From Rhynochetos jubatus (Eukaryota; Chordata; Aves; Eurypygiformes; Rhynochetidae), in assembly GCA_027574665.1 (NCBI GenBank), contig CM050653.1:11244664-11308663 (forward strand): DNA of 64,000 nt, given 5' to 3'. Position 1 is the first letter of the stretch. Each line of letters opens with the position of its first letter. The notes beneath the pieces were generated by a model that had not been told where the DNA came from, did no database searches, and worked only from the letters and a program-made list of their open reading frames with translations. Position numbers and translations under genes: made by a program. Of this stretch, positions 26,751 through 40,341 are shown in pieces.

Positions 26751-28269
26751 AGTAAACAAGTAAGTGTCCCCTTCATACGAGCAGCCTGACACTCAGGACC
26801 CTCAGACACAGAGTGTGTTGTGTTCTTAGAGTTGATTTGGCTTCCAAGTTTTAATAACATTTCTTTACATGCTATGTGGATATCCGTAGGCATTAAACTG
26901 AAGAAATAACTTGCCTGTATCATAGAAATGCTTGCTCCAATTTTGAGGTTAGTTGGATATTTTGCCTCAAGGCTCTAAAAATTCTAAGAAATAGAGTACT
27001 CAGAAATAGTGCAGGTGCTTCATATTACCAATTACTGTTTGTTACTTTCCCAAACTCCCCCTGAAACAAACTCCCTCCACCATACCATCTTTCAAAAAGA
27101 GTGTTAAGTTCATGTCAGCTACACACCTCATAATGTCACTATCAGGAAATTGAATTGCACATTTTCAGTGAAAATAAGATTCAGCATGTATCATTAATCC
27201 TGTCTTTTCTCCTTTTTCTCCATGGAAAATATTCTTACCTTGGCTGCAAATTTAGATAAAGTTTCAGTCTGAGAGGAAAATTATATCTTTTTTTGTCTTC
27301 TTTTCTTTTTCTTTATTTTCTTCTCTATTTTCTCTTTCTGTTTGGGTTACTCTTAATCCTTCTTGGAGTCCTGATATAATCTTAGTTCTCTACATTTTTT
27401 CACCTGAGTCAAAGATCTGACTGTGATAAATGGCCACAACGAAACTCCTTGGAAATCTGGTGGTATCGCTCCTGCCTCTGTTGGAGAGCTCCTAGATTAT
27501 AACAGGATTATAATGCTTTTTCCTTACTACCCCAGCTTGAACAAGAGGAATAAAGGACAATTATAAAAGAAATGTTGACTCCCTCTGACCAATACCAATA
27601 CCCTCTGATAGCCTCATGTGGTATTTCTATGCTTAAGATTTGTTATGTTATTTAAGTGCCGTTATTGCTTTTGCATGACTCTTCATTTGAAAAGGGCTAT
27701 ATGAAAAACTCAGTTCAGCCAATCAATATAACTAGCTCAGTGATAGCAATTTCCCATAGAAAACAGGGAGACACAGGAGATAAAGGTGAACAGAAGGGAT
27801 CTGATTTATTTTTGTGATCACTGGCCTGTGATACAGTAGAAACATTCAGAACAAGCAGAGGCAACACTGACAGGATAAGGAAAAACTAAATGCAATTAAA
27901 TTATATTCCACTGCTCACAATGAAAATATTGCACACTGTTTTTACAGCTTATATTAACATTTCAAGCCTCAGGGAGAGGGAGGAGTGATCCAAATGCCAA
28001 GCTCTTTTAAAATTGTGATACACACCTGGACTTTAAAAAATGCAGATTCAGTTGTCACCAAAAGGTGTGGGCTTTGAGCCCATCTTTTTACAGGTATTTC
28101 TAGCATCCTCTTACTTGAACCTTAACCAAATGTAGATTCACAAAACCGTTATGAAGTGGTCACTATAGAGAGCTAACAGAGAGTGCCCCCAAGCACACAG
28201 AAATCACTGGGAGGTGGTGAGCATCCACTCTATCAGAAATCAGGCTTCTACTTTGCCACTGTCTCCCAA
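26751..28269. other. Intergenic between two CR1 copies
   Basis: AT-rich unique sequence. A strongly pyrimidine-biased + strand stretch (T and C with few breaks) covers about 27,287-27,349. No gene or named repeat was recognised here. Confidence 0.55.
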
Positions 28270-28570
28270 CACCTTAGAGGAAGGTACAGAGAAGCTGCAG
28301 GTACTTTCTGCTCCACAATGCACAGTAGCCAGAGAAGAGACAGTTGTTCCCGGTGGAATTTCATGTGAATTTAAGACAAAACTATTCATCCTGGGGAGAA
28401 CCAAGCACTGGAATAGACAACCCAGATAAATGGTGGAAACTCCTTAGCTGGAAATATTCCTTGGCTGGACAGTGCTACGGAAAACCTAACCTAAGGCCCG
28501 TCTTTTAGCCACATTGGACGAGACGATGTGCAGAGGTCCCTCCCAACGTGGAATTTTCTGTAATTCTGTC
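28270..28570 (+). repeat. Old, degenerate CR1 LINE 3' region
   Basis: Landmarks appear in the order they have in CR1: a line like 'agaagagacagttg', then 'ggtggaatttcatgtgaattt', then 'caagcactggaatagacaaccc', 'ggaaactccttagctgga' and 'gtgcagaggtccctcccaa', ending at ATTTTCTGTAATTCTGTC. Every block is eroded, so the copy is clearly older than those at 26.6 and 52 kb. It belongs to a CR1 type whose 3' part has the 'gtggaatctccttcactggagatattc' motif. The 5' edge is approximate. Confidence 0.75.
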
Positions 28571-31500
28571 CTGTAACTCACCACTTCTGTTATTTTCTAG
28601 AATGTTTTGGTAGTGCTTAAAAAATACTCAGTTCTGCAAAGTGCATGTTTACCTAATATATGGACTCATGTAAGAAATAACATCATTAGGTTATGTCCAT
28701 AGGATTCAGACAACAGATATTGCTCGAAAGCCAACCAAAGCTATTCAGACGAGGTGAGAGTCTAGATCTAAACACTGGTCACTGTCTATCCCAGTTAACT
28801 GAGGATGCCTGGGCACATACTCCAAGAGGCACAGAACACTCTGCATCTGTGCTAGCAAACTGTCATTGGCTCCAAAAGAAGTGCCTACAAGCAAATGCTT
28901 ATATGAGCTGGTCCCTGGCCAATCCTCACAGCCAGCAGCTCCCACATAAGGTAAGCATAAAGGAAGTCCTACCTGGGACAGGCAAGGCTGCTGCTAGATA
29001 ACATTCAAACCCTTGATCATCACACAGATAACAGTAGTCCATGGACCAGAAATGTCCCTGGGCAAACTGGGATTTGAAAGCTAAAAACACCATGGGAATA
29101 GGAGGAAATACACCCTTGTTCCACTGCATATGGGCCAGTAGAAAACATTGCACATACAAGACACAGTTAGCACAAAATATTAATTCTTTCTGCTACGAAA
29201 GCACAATCTCACTTTAAAAATAAAATCAAAAATACTTAGTTTGTGGAAAAGATATGGTGAAAGTATTTTATAATTCTGTAGAAGATAAAATTCTGGTTTA
29301 TTAATGGTTTGATTCATCAAGGGAAGGGTAGGAAATTAAACAAACAGAATGCTTTTGCTGTCTGAAAGGAGATAAATTGCTCGCATGAGTACATTCGCTG
29401 TTATGGTGGATCTCCACTACCAGTTTGACTCACCACCCTTTTTTCCCTGAGCCCTGGCTCATTGACAACACCACTATATAACTTATACCTTAATTGCTCA
29501 GCAGGCTCCACCAGGCATCTGGATACTGAGCTTTCCCTGAGAGGAAACCTGTGTATTGGTGACAAAACCGTTCTTACAGTGCCATCTTGTGACACACAAA
29601 GGTAACATTTGGGCACTCAGAATTGACAAATAATAATAGATTTATTATAGCTATTTTTAAATGGGACTTACAAGCAATTTCCAATAACATGCTACTGAAA
29701 ACTAATGCATGCAATGTTTCCTAATTAGCTACAGGTCATTCATTACTTTTAGTTTATTCATCTGAAATTTTGAAAATCATCAGTGTAATTCTGAACACTT
29801 TTTCAAACAAATTCAATGGCAATAACAAAGTCATAGAGTCTTCACAAGTGTCTATCCCATGTTGGACAAGGGTCAAGTCTGGGAACAACGGATAAAGTTT
29901 GAAAAAGCCATGCCAATTTTAAAAAGCCATTTGACTTTTTCAGTTCGTTTTCTCTTTTGAAGGGGGAACACTCGCAGAATTTGAAGACTTTGAATGCCCT
30001 TCATTTGCTGAAAAGATCTTTCAGAGTGCCGTGTTTCCCAGAAAGGAGCAGGTCATTGCATTCAACTGATCTCTTGGAAGTTTATTTGGACCTTTCTAGC
30101 CTCAAATGCTTTAGTTCCAGCTCTCAGATGTTAGTCTTACACTGTATTGTTCTGATGGCACATTGTTGATTTAATAGATTGAAATATGAAAAAGTCTTCC
30201 TTCACAAAATTGGGGTCATGAATCTTAGACTGACTGCTTTGAAAATTAACACTAAAACCTTAAACTGGCTTTGGCAGAAAGCCAAAAGAGAGACTACTGC
30301 TCTTGCTGTGACCTAAACCATAGGATAGGCTCTGTAGCCTGTTTCAAATTTTTCATCACACCACCAGCAATGCTGGGATTTGAGACACTTTAGATGAAAA
30401 ATTAGTCAATAGAATAGTAATGACAAAAGACAGTGAGATGATTGAAGTCAAAAAGATATGGTTTCTTGGCAGCAGATGCTGACTGCCAAACTATTTGGTC
30501 AGCTAGGACTCTATTCTGAATTAGACAAATTACCTGGCAAAGGAAAATGGATAGTCTCAAGAAATCAGATCCTTTCCTCAGTAATCAAGGTACCTGGAGT
30601 TCCCAGAGATCTCCAGCTGGTAGCTGTTCTACAGCTGCTGCTGCTTCCTCTGAAGAACTTATTTTTGTCCATTCCCAGACACCTAGAGGTGATACGTGGT
30701 GAGAAAGACAGCAGTGTGGAAGTGTACTGTCTCTGCCCCACAGACTCGAGTGGAGGGAGTGCAGATTCCTAAGTGGAACTGGGGAATTGGAGAAGCAGCA
30801 GGGAACTGCTGTGCTCGAATACACTTGCGATAGGTGCTGATGTAAAGCCCGGACTGATGAGGGCTGACCGTCTAACATTTATTCACAGTCCCACTTGGAA
30901 GACCAGTCTGGATAACTTAATCCAGAGGTCTTGCTCCCTTTCTATATTCCAAAAAGAAATTATTTTCCTCTGTATTTTAATGATTTGAGACATATTTATT
31001 TTGAGACCTACAACTGCAGAAAATATAAATTTGAAGGAAGAAACAAAAGAGACTTCTGCTTATCTCTGCATCTACATATGCCTGGTAATACAATTTCAAT
31101 ATCCACAGTAAACTTTTTCATATTACTGACGTTTACTTGCACAAGTAACCATAAGTGTGTTTTCTTAGCAGTATTCTTCTGTGCCTGGGTTTGATACAGT
31201 TTAAAAATTAAAGAGCAAGCCCACTTCTGTGCTTTAAAATTCCCCGCACATTTTATTGATATAATTAACTTGTAAAGTCATCTATATTTTTACTGACAAC
31301 GTCCACCTTTCCCTGATGTGTGACTGAGTTGTGTGACTCTTCATATAATTAGTATCTGCTATAACATGGTTTAGGATTTTTCTCTTCCCACTCTTCTGGA
31401 CATTTAGAAAATGTATTGGTCTCTTGATGTCATTCAGCTGCAAAATAAGGAATATATTGTTACATACAGAGTCCTAAACTTTTGATTGAGAATACCTAAA

Positions 31501-33706
31501 TAAGAAAACCATGTTCAGCCCTGATGTATGGCAGTCATTTCACCTAACTTCACACATCAACAGAGTAGACATTTACAGCTAAACAAATCGCTCCAGTGTC
31601 TCTTTATAGGGAGTTAAAACATGTTTTGGGATGTTGGTTCTTCTGATCCTCTTTCACTATCTACCTGGAGAACAAGATGAATTTATACCTAGACCATAGT
31701 GACAAAAATAACTGCTGCTCCACTGACTAGTGTAACTAGCTCAAATGTAAGCCTATTTTTGATTAATGGCATCCCCATTGTAAAAAAGCACTAACAATGC
31801 ACTAATAAGTATAAATTTAAAGAACAATTCTCAGATTTCTTTCTAGTTGATCTTGTATTATTGTAAGATCATCCCATTTTCTCAGGGTTTGTTGCAAGGC
31901 TTGTATTATCTAAATCAGTTTAAGTCTGATACACAGCATAGCAACCCTCCCAAAGCCTTCCCTAAAGCTTCATTTTGTAATGTACAAAGGCTAACAGTCA
32001 CTGAACAGCCTATAGCATTTGCCTGCATCTCAGCTGATTTAGAAAGTTGTTTGCATGGTGTGATGCTGGCTTCAGCAGAGCAGGTGAAAAATCTACTGAA
32101 GATTTGTTTCTTAATGGAGAACTCTGTCTCCTGTAGGTGGGAGGGGAAGGGGTAAGGGAGACTTTTCCTCATTCTTTGGGAAACACATAAATGGTTGAAA
32201 AATAATCCAATGTCCTCTTGATCTACTAGTAGATGTTGAATATACTATGAATATTGTTAGATAGAATTTGGCATTATTTTCAACCATATTCACTGGTTCA
32301 CAGAGAAGTATTTAGAAACTCTTACAGAAATGTTCTGCTATAATAACCAGAATAACTGAGTCCAGCTGTGTAGTATAGTGGATTTATAGGAATAAAAGGT
32401 TTAGACTTTACTGAATGATTAAAAAACAAAAGCTTGAAAAATGTTAACCCCAGAAACAGTTTGGGTTGGGTTTTTTCTTCCTAGAAACTTACTTTACTTA
32501 AAAAAACAGCCTTCGTCAGCCACTGAAATTAAGTTAAGCTGCTGCAATATTATAATCCTCATCTAAAAATTGATCAAAATTGGTACAACACAATGGTATT
32601 TAAATTGTCCTTACATTAGTAGACATTGAGTGCTGAAATTCAGTTTATTAACAACACCTACCTTATTGATTTTCTCTATGGGACCTTTTGCCAATGCTCT
32701 GAAAGTTAAGCAACCTTAATGAATTCAGTTTCACTTCTCACTTGCAAAATTAAATCCAAATACTGACCAGATTTTAAAGTGTGAGAAACTGAAGCATAAC
32801 TGTCTTGTCTTTACTAGAAAAGAACTTGAGTTCTCATAGTGAGTTATGAAGTCAAGTTAAATAACGCAAGGTGAGACTGAAGTCCAGACAGTTTGCAACC
32901 TTGACATGAGCTGGCAGGTCAAAATAAACTCGTAGATACACTTTTTATTTGATCTACTAATTGATGTGAAAACTAAAAATAGATTTTAGCTTTCAATAGA
33001 ATTTAATTGCATCTGAGTTGATTCAATCAGATAAAGCTGAAATAAAGTTTTTCCCAGTTGTTAAAAAAATTACATTTGTGATGTGTTTAGTATTTACAGT
33101 TCAAGTAATTTCATATAATAGTGCTCAGCAGCCTAAAAATGATTAGCTGAAAGTCTAAGACACATGTAGGAAGATTCTGCCCGATTTCCTGAAATCTGGC
33201 TTTTGCCTTAACCTGCGTGAAGCTGGCATGGTACTGCATCTACTGAAAATTTTCAGCTGAGTTCTATTTTAAAAAATAAAAATTAAAAAAATCAATAACT
33301 GAACTGTTGATTATGAGAAAAGCATGGTGTCTCTAATCTCTCAGCAGCCTATTTACCTTCCAGTGCACATGCCAGTATCTGAGTGGTGCTAATGGGATTT
33401 GGAACCATGTGTCCAGAGACCATGCCTGTCTGGGACCTCTCTGAGAGATACTAAAAATTTGCAATTCTCATTGACCTTAACAAGTTTTGGATCAAATACA
33501 GCATTTTTTTTTTTAGGTTGCATACAGCAGAGTCTTGTGGTAGAAAATCTGGACTGTGAAAAAGAAAGTGGAAACTTTTTAAAAGAGAGCTAAATCTTAT
33601 GAGCCTTTATGCATGTGTGGTCTGTACATATACACACTGACAGAGATTGCACTATCCAACACTGTTAGAGAAGAGAAAGAAGAAAATTAAATTACAGCAA
33701 AGAAGA
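28571..33706. other. Intergenic, no gene recognised
   Basis: Five kilobases of unique AT-rich DNA. Open frames are at most about 104 codons and unfamiliar. I saw no splice-flanked exon, RNA gene or named transposon. A 14-bp self-complementary CTGAAAATTTTCAG lies at 33,243-33,256. Confidence 0.55.
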
Positions 33707-34205
33707 AATCACAGAATCACAGAATCATAGAATAGTTTGGATGGGAAGGAACCTTTAAAGATCATCTAGTCCATTGCCCTGCAATTAGCAGAGACAGCTT
33801 CAACAGACCAGGTTGCTAGAGCCTCCCTTGTCCACTGATGTAGTCAGTCCATCATAGAAGGCCCCTAGGTTGGTCAGGCAGGACTGGTCCTTGGTGAAGC
33901 CATGCTGGCTGTCTTATATCACCTCCCTGTCCTCCATGTGCCTCAGCATAGCTTCTAGGAGGATCTGTTCCATGAGCTTCACAGGCACAGAGGTGAGGCT
34001 GACAGGTCAGTAGTTCCCAGGGTCTTCCTTTCTACCCTTTTAAAAATGGGTATAATGTTTTCCTTTTTCCAGTCACCCAGGGACTTTACCTGGCTGCCAT
34101 GACTTTACCTGACTTCAAATATCATTGAGACTGTTTTGGCAACTACATCATCAAATTCCCTCAGGACTCTGGGCTGCATCTCACCAGGTGCCATAGACTT
34201 AGGCA
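33707..34205 (-). repeat. CR1 LINE 3' region, about 500 bp
   Basis: On the + strand it starts with three tandem tail units (AATCACAG, AATCACAG, AATCATAG), then the complement of the CR1 3' core. It continues through blocks I recognise from one avian CR1 type: 'ggtgaagccatgctggctgtc', 'cacctccctgtcctccatgtgcc', 'gaggctgacaggtcagtag' and 'tcaccaggtgccatagactt'. The order is complete and collinear, so this is the longest CR1 copy here. It lies in reverse orientation and is 5'-truncated. No intact reading frame is present. Confidence 0.9.
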
Positions 34206-36727
34206 TGTAATAACCACAATCCTTTGAAAAATCATTAGTAACATGAGTAACATGTTTTATGCATTTTTTAAATTTTCATTTTTCTTCATATTTTTGTTCA
34301 ATTCATCTTTCTTTGAGTCTCATCCAGTAAGGTTTCTCTCCCACTCCCTCCATCTGGAATATGAATCTAATTCTTTATGTACTTTCTGTTCAACTTACTT
34401 TTCAACTCTGTCCCCCAAGCTCCTGAAATTTCAGTGATTAGTTGAACAGAATCTGGAATACTTCCAAGCCTACCTCATCCTCATTGGTTTGACAATGTTC
34501 CTGTGCTCTGGTCATTAGTACAGCATGACCCTGCAGAACTAACTCAGCCATGAAGCAAGTTAATCAGTAAATGAATAGAGTTCTTGAACAGAAAAGTTTT
34601 ATCCTGAGTTCACCAAAGCAATTATGTGTTAATTAATTCTCTGCCAGACACAAAGTAAGACAAATATAGGAAGTATGATCTTCAGAGAAATAATTTTCTG
34701 GGGAGAAGGTCAAATCCTAAACTGATGTAAATTGTCAGAGCTTACTTTACTTACATTGAGCCATTATGAATTATACCTTGTGAGGATCTGGCCCTATTAT
34801 AAGAGGATTCACTACTTTAATTTTATTCTTAATCCTTATAACCAACAGCAAATCCATGCCAGCTGAGCCTTTATTCAAAGAAATAATGAGTTTCCTCTGA
34901 AAAATTGCTCCATAGGACTTAAATTACAAATAACAAATCTGGTATACTTCCATTTTCTGGATATACATCAATGTTTCTCATATTAGACAACATATAAATC
35001 CATATCCTGACATTTTTTTAATGCTGAGTTCCTTACAAACGTATACATGTAACTTACTAAAAAGAGACAGCATTAAAATCCCCAGGAATACGCAGACTAA
35101 GACTTGAAAGCAAGCTTTGGATTGTATATTTTGTTATATTTGAAAAATTAAGTCCTATGAGTATAATTCAAGTAGATCATGGTTCAGAGTGCTGCACAAG
35201 CAAAACAGCTTGCAAATCTCGAATGAAAAAATACATGAAGAATCTGTTCTTATCCCCATTTCAATCAGTAATCTTTGATTTAAATGGGAAACAAAGGAGG
35301 TTTTAAACAGAGTGACCTTTCTATTATTTCAGAACCCAAGTTTTTTTAAATGGACACTGACTGGGGTTTCTCAGTTTTCAGGTGTCCCTTTTGTAACCCT
35401 CTGAAGGGATTTAATGCTCAGAGGCTTCCCCAGTTTAGCCAATAAAATCTGGGGACACCATTATCTCAAGTCACTTTGGAAAGAAGAGGCCATCTAATGT
35501 ACCAGCAGAACACTGGCTGTACACATCTCATTAATCCGATGGCTAAGGGTCTAAATAAAAATGTATCATTATCAGATATTTTTTTAAATGAAAGCATTTC
35601 ATATGCTGACCATGCCACAGGTGCTGCTCAGTGTGGTTGTCCAGGCATTGTACCTTCTCAAGAAGGAAGATGTCAAGTCTGTGCGCTCCATTTCCATCAA
35701 CACCCAGTTTGGTTGCTCTTTAGTTGTGTTTTCAGTTCTATTAACACACTTATGTGAGAGAGAGATGAGAGACACATTTCATACTGGACTTGACTGAGTT
35801 ACATAGGTGCAGGTAGCATACTGCTTCATGCCAAAACTCCCTATCGGATGTGCCTAAGGGTTTATGTTTAATACAAACTTCTCAAAAGTGTAACACTGAA
35901 ATGTCTTCACTGGAAAATTGATTATAATTCCTCTAAGATAAGGCAAGTCAAACATTATGTGTCTCACCTACAATTACCCTATAAAATCTCTCGTTATCTT
36001 TGAATATTTTTTGTATTCCAGATAGTCAAACAAAACAAAATAGTAGTGATAGATGTGTCTTCTCAGGAGTTGTTATCACTTCCCAGCTCACCAAAGTGCC
36101 CACAACGGGGTGCTTCTGGGATCCTTATCTGTGCAGGACAAGGGATTCATATAGTTTGCAGACACAACAGATGATTGAACAATCGAAGGCAACACAGAAA
36201 GGTGTAATATATGCCTGTAGGTGATCATAATTGACTATCACTAATAGTCCTGACAATATGCCTGCTGCAATTACTTGGATTGCCCTTGACCAGCTGGTTA
36301 TTTTACTACTCCTGGTGATATTCAACATGTAATACTTATAAAATACTGTTCTTCATCCTTTGTTTGTGATTAATCTCTTGCTGAAGAACAGTGTTAAGGA
36401 AAATAGAGCGTTCTAAAGTTTAAAGAACATAGATGACAGTTTTAAAAAATTAAGTACCCAGCTGCCCTACTGCATATCTAGATAACAAGGGGTTTTGTGC
36501 AGAGCAGGTAACTGCATCTCCAGATAGATCATTAAAATTACAAATACATGCTGAAGCGAAGTGTTAGCGCAGAGGAGGTTTATCGATAGACACAAGCAGT
36601 TCTACGTGCAGTAGAGGCACTTCTAGTGGGTTTTTGTAGAAATGCAGGTCTGGATCATCTAATAAAAGGTTTTGCAGACTTTTCCCTACCCATCCTACTA
36701 CTATTTTCACAAAACTTGTAGCAATGA

Positions 36728-36755
36728 TTTTTTTTTCTCTCTCTCTTTCTCTCTC
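36728..36755. repeat. Polypyrimidine (T then TC) microsatellite
   Basis: Twenty-eight consecutive pyrimidines: a T run followed by CT units with a TTT break. Probably length-polymorphic. Confidence 0.9.
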
Positions 36756-37639
36756 ACAAAAAAATTGTGATCGTGTGTTTCCTTATTAAACAAGGATAAA
36801 AAAAAAGAGTTGGGATTCAGTTTTTTAAAGGAAAGTAAGATAAAAGGGGAAAGGAAGTACTCAGAGAGGGTTTGGGGAGGAAACCATTGTAGAACAAATT
36901 ATGAAATTGCAATAATAGTTTCCATATAATCCAATAAAATAGAACCAAAATCCAAAGTTGCATGCTAAATTAGTATTTCTACATACATATGGCATCTCTT
37001 CTCCCTGCCTTTCCTGCCTCTGACCCTAAACACAACAGAGTAAGATCTTCAGGGAGGAAAAGCATTTTTCTATGTATCCTTGAGAATTTAGCATTATGTA
37101 AGCCTAATCTCTTCATGGATTTTAGGAGTTAAAATAACACATAACTAACTCCTAGCTGTCACAGTAGTAAAGTGAACTGAAGGCAAAAAAAAAGCCAAGA
37201 ATATCTACAGGGACCACTGTGAATAGGAATCAACAAGTTTCTTGGAGTTCTACCTGCCAATACATTCCAGAATTTCATGTTCCTTCTTGTTTATAATTTG
37301 CTTAACACAAAATTACTTTCATTACTTTTTTTCCCTATAATGTTCTGAAATCACGTATTCCTTTCATGCACAGACTAGCCTGCTTTTGTGATAACAAACT
37401 GCTATAGCAAGGAAATGAAAGGCCAGGAAAACTGTCTTCCAACTGCAACATTTGCCTAAGGAAAGGTAGTGGAAGATTACTGAAATTCATTGTTACTTCT
37501 CTATAACCCTGTTATGTTATTAAAACAACTATTTTAGCTACTTGCCTACAAAGAGTAGGTTAGGGATTTTTTACGTGCTTTATGTCCCTTGACCATGCCA
37601 TAAGCATTCTTTCACAATATTTTTTCAGAGGAAAATATG

Positions 37640-37661
37640 CATATTTCTTCCAAGAAATATG
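37640..37661. repeat. 22-bp near-perfect palindrome with STAT-like core
   Basis: CATATTTCTT and its exact reverse complement are separated by only two bases (CC). The centre contains TTCCAAGAA, which fits the general TTCNNNGAA pattern of STAT sites. An overlapping AAATATGCATATTT palindrome lies at 37,633-37,646. Whether any factor binds is unknown; a dimer-binding site and a chance palindrome are both possible. Confidence 0.6.
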
Positions 37662-38089
37662 TCAAGTTTTCTCCTTTAACAGATGGTGAAAGTAGTTCTT
37701 ATCAGATTTCCTCATCCTCTTATATTTCTAGCAAAACATTTTGGCAAATCAAGAGGTATAAATAAAGATCAGATGTTTATTGAACAGTACATAATTTAAA
37801 TAAATCATATTTATGAATGTCTGGCTGAGCAGAATTGATTACCAACATATACCCTTTGGGCCTGAGTTTGTTATCTGATGTTTATCTCAGACTGGAAAAC
37901 ACAGTGTGAGAATCAGTTATCCGTTTTTGTACTCTCTCTTATTTTTAAAAATTTTCTGAATCACCATTTAAAGTAAAAATCCCATTACTTGGAAACGTAC
38001 TAGCATGGCAAATAAGTTTAGCAAGTGGGAACTTGAAATTAACAAGTAAATTAATCAAATAAGCCCTCATTATCGCTCCATTCCTTCTC

Positions 38090-38142
38090 AAAAAAACAAA
38101 ACAAAAAAAAAAAAAAACAACCCCAAAACCCACCACCACCAC
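38090..38142. repeat. A-rich and CCA-rich low-complexity tract
   Basis: A-rich sequence with scattered C leads into ACC/CCA units. It does not follow a recognisable retroposed sequence. Confidence 0.8.
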
Positions 38143-38481
38143 AATTAATATAAAGAAATTCTTATATTGTAACATCAGGCTTTCACCCTGGCGGGAGCAG
38201 GCTGCAGATATATATGAACACCCTCTGCTAAAGCTCTGAATTCTTGAGAGGTGCAACGCTGGCAACACACTGCACCACCAAACCAAACAGACATGCATGC
38301 TGTGAAGGAACACAAGATGAGCAATGATCTCTCAGCTCCCCAGTCCTGGGGCAATTGAAACCCTGCAAGCCATGCTGGCAAACCCAGTAGATGCCACCTT
38401 CTCACCATCACTGCTATTTTTTCCAGCCTGGCCTTGATTACTCCCATCTTTACTGCCAACAACCAATCTAGTACAACCTTT

Positions 38482-38612
38482 AATCATAAAATCATAGAAT
38501 GGTGTGGATTGGAAGGGACCTTAAAGATCATCCAGTTCCAACCCCCTGCCATGGGCAGGGACACCCTCCACTAGACCAAGTTGCTCAAAGCCTCATCCAG
38601 CCTGGCCTTGAA
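38482..38612 (-). repeat. CR1 LINE 3' end fragment
   Basis: It starts with AATCATAAAATCATAGAATG, then the conserved complement of the CR1 tail (ggaagggaccttaaagatca, then gccatgggcagggacaccc, then ctcatccagcctggccttga). It is the terminal 131 bp in reverse orientation. The core is close to the copies at 26.6 and 52 kb read on the other strand, so it is of the same general subfamily. Confidence 0.93.
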
Positions 38613-39777
38613 GATCTGCAGTGTCTGGAAGAAACAGAAAAGACATTTTCAACACTGAAGGCCAAATCATGGGACGGTCACTGACAGCAGCCTTGTAAGA
38701 TAAGCAATCTACAGACATGGGAAGAAATTGCACATACTCCTTAACTTTCTCATGTTCTTTCAAAGGAGGGAAAAAGAATCCAACAAAGTGTGCAACTATC
38801 CCAGCAAGATATCAGAAAAAAATCTTAAAACCAAATAGTAAATAGAGTTTTATACCTTATAACTGTGATTGTAATGAAACTTAGTAGGAAAAACGAGCAG
38901 TCTTTCAAGATGCTTGTGCAAATAAGGTGCAGCTAGGATTTTTAGCATTGAATGATATGTTCATAGATGGCAAACTCAAACATCCTGATGTACAGGTCTT
39001 AGTAACCATGGCAAGACTTGATTTCCTTCTCATTTACATTTTAATATGTGTACTAAAGTAGATGGAGTACACATTCAGCAGTCTCAGCCTATTTAAAACT
39101 TTATGTGCTGTTTCCACCTCTGATATGTACGCAGTCTGAAGTCCTTCTCTTTTACAAAGCTTTCATAACAGCAACGATGTATGTCTTCCTTCTCATCCAC
39201 TCCTTAAGTTCCCTTTCATCACCTTCTGCAATCCGTCATTATGTTACAGTTTTTATATGAATACTGTTACTAAAAGCTTCACTCATCCCAAAATAGAATT
39301 TATCTGTTTTTCCTTGCTTTGTTTCTGGGATACTTTTAAAAATTATTCTAGATAAGGACATTTAAAAGAAGATCCACCTCAAAATCAATGTATTATCATT
39401 GGTTGAAGTTGTAGATAAGCAGCAATTTTCTTAAATATTTGGATCTCCAAACAGCAAAATTAAATCACAATGTTCTCAGCTTCCCATTCCCAAGGTAAGT
39501 GATAACCAACTTCTAAAACACATTTTCAAAAGGATTTTTTAAAGAATTCATGCAAAAGGCCTGCCCATAGAGAATGTCATGAGAACCTGCTTCCCCTGGT
39601 TAGCAAACTGGACCCAAACTGACCATTTGCACAGATGGAGGAGTCAACACTGTGATCTTTATCAAGGAGATCATAGGAGCACTGGTGTCTGGTGCTTATG
39701 GTAAATGCTCCATTTAGCACGGATGATAACTCCGTTCTTAATGGATTTGCATCATATAGGGAATTATGATAACATAA
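38613..39777. other. Intergenic between CR1 and solo LTR
   Basis: Unique AT-rich sequence, with no gene or repeat that I recognise. Confidence 0.5.
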
Positions 39778-39782
39778 TCTCA
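39778..39782. repeat. Target-site duplication TCTCA (left)
   Basis: It is identical to 40,342-40,346 on the other side of the solo LTR. The pair proves one clean insertion and fixes the LTR edges. Confidence 0.9.
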
Positions 39783-40341
39783 TGTACTGGTTTTGACCGG
39801 CATGGAGTTAATTTTCTTCGTAGCAGCTCATAAGGGGCTGTGTTTTGGATTTGTGACCAAAACAGTGTTGACAACACAGAGATGTTTTAGCTATTGCTGA
39901 GCAGTGCTAACACAGAGTCAAGACCTTTTCTGCTTTTCACACCACTCTACCAGCGAGGGGTTTGTGGGTGCATAAGAGGTTGGGAAGGGACACAGATGGG
40001 ACAGCTGACCCCAACCAAAGGGATATCCCAGACCATATGACACTGTGCTCAGCAATAAAAGTTGGGAGAAGAAGAATGAGAAAATTTGGAGTTAGGACAT
40101 TTGTCTTCCCATGTCACGGTTATGCATGATGGAGCCCTGAGATGACTGAACACCTGCCTACTTGTGGAAGTAGTGAATGAATTCCTTGTTTTGCTCTGCT
40201 TGCACACGTAGCTTTGCTTTACCTATTAAACTGCCTTTATCTCACAGAAGTGAGATAATTTACTTTTACCCTTCTGAATCTCTCCCCCACCCCAACGTGG
40301 GTGTTTGGGGCTGAGCTGCCTGCTGGAGTTAACGCACAACA
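39783..40341 (+). mobile_element. Solo LTR of an avian ERVL-type (class III) endogenous retrovirus
   Basis: Fossil element of about 559 bp that starts TG and ends CA. It matches from memory the common bird ERVL-like LTR: a 'ggttttgaccgg'-type start, 'ggagttaattttctt', 'ttttagctattgctgagcag', 'gggacagctgaccccaac', an A/T-rich promoter box near 40,054, and 'acctattaaactgcctttatc' toward the end. The five bases before it (39,778-39,782) and after it (40,342-40,346) are identical, TCTCA. A 5-bp target duplication is usual for ERVL. No internal viral sequence is attached on either side, so it is a solo LTR, the normal product of recombination between the two LTRs of a provirus. Orientation is + from the promoter and end motifs. 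Confidence 0.92.

Larger units (their letters stand above)
34206..38481. other. Intergenic, no gene recognised
   Basis: Unique AT-rich DNA. It contains a 28-nt pure pyrimidine tract (36,728-36,755, part of it TC repeats), a perfect palindromic site at 37,640-37,661, and an A-rich then CCA-rich low-complexity stretch at 38,090-38,142. Open frames up to 122 codons are unfamiliar, and the largest (minus strand, 37,945-38,313) runs through the low-complexity stretch. Confidence 0.55.

Noticed and set aside
26352-26792. 146-codon open frame on -
   Set aside because: Its 5' half runs backward through the CR1 fragment at 26,611-26,750, so it is a chance frame over a repeat.
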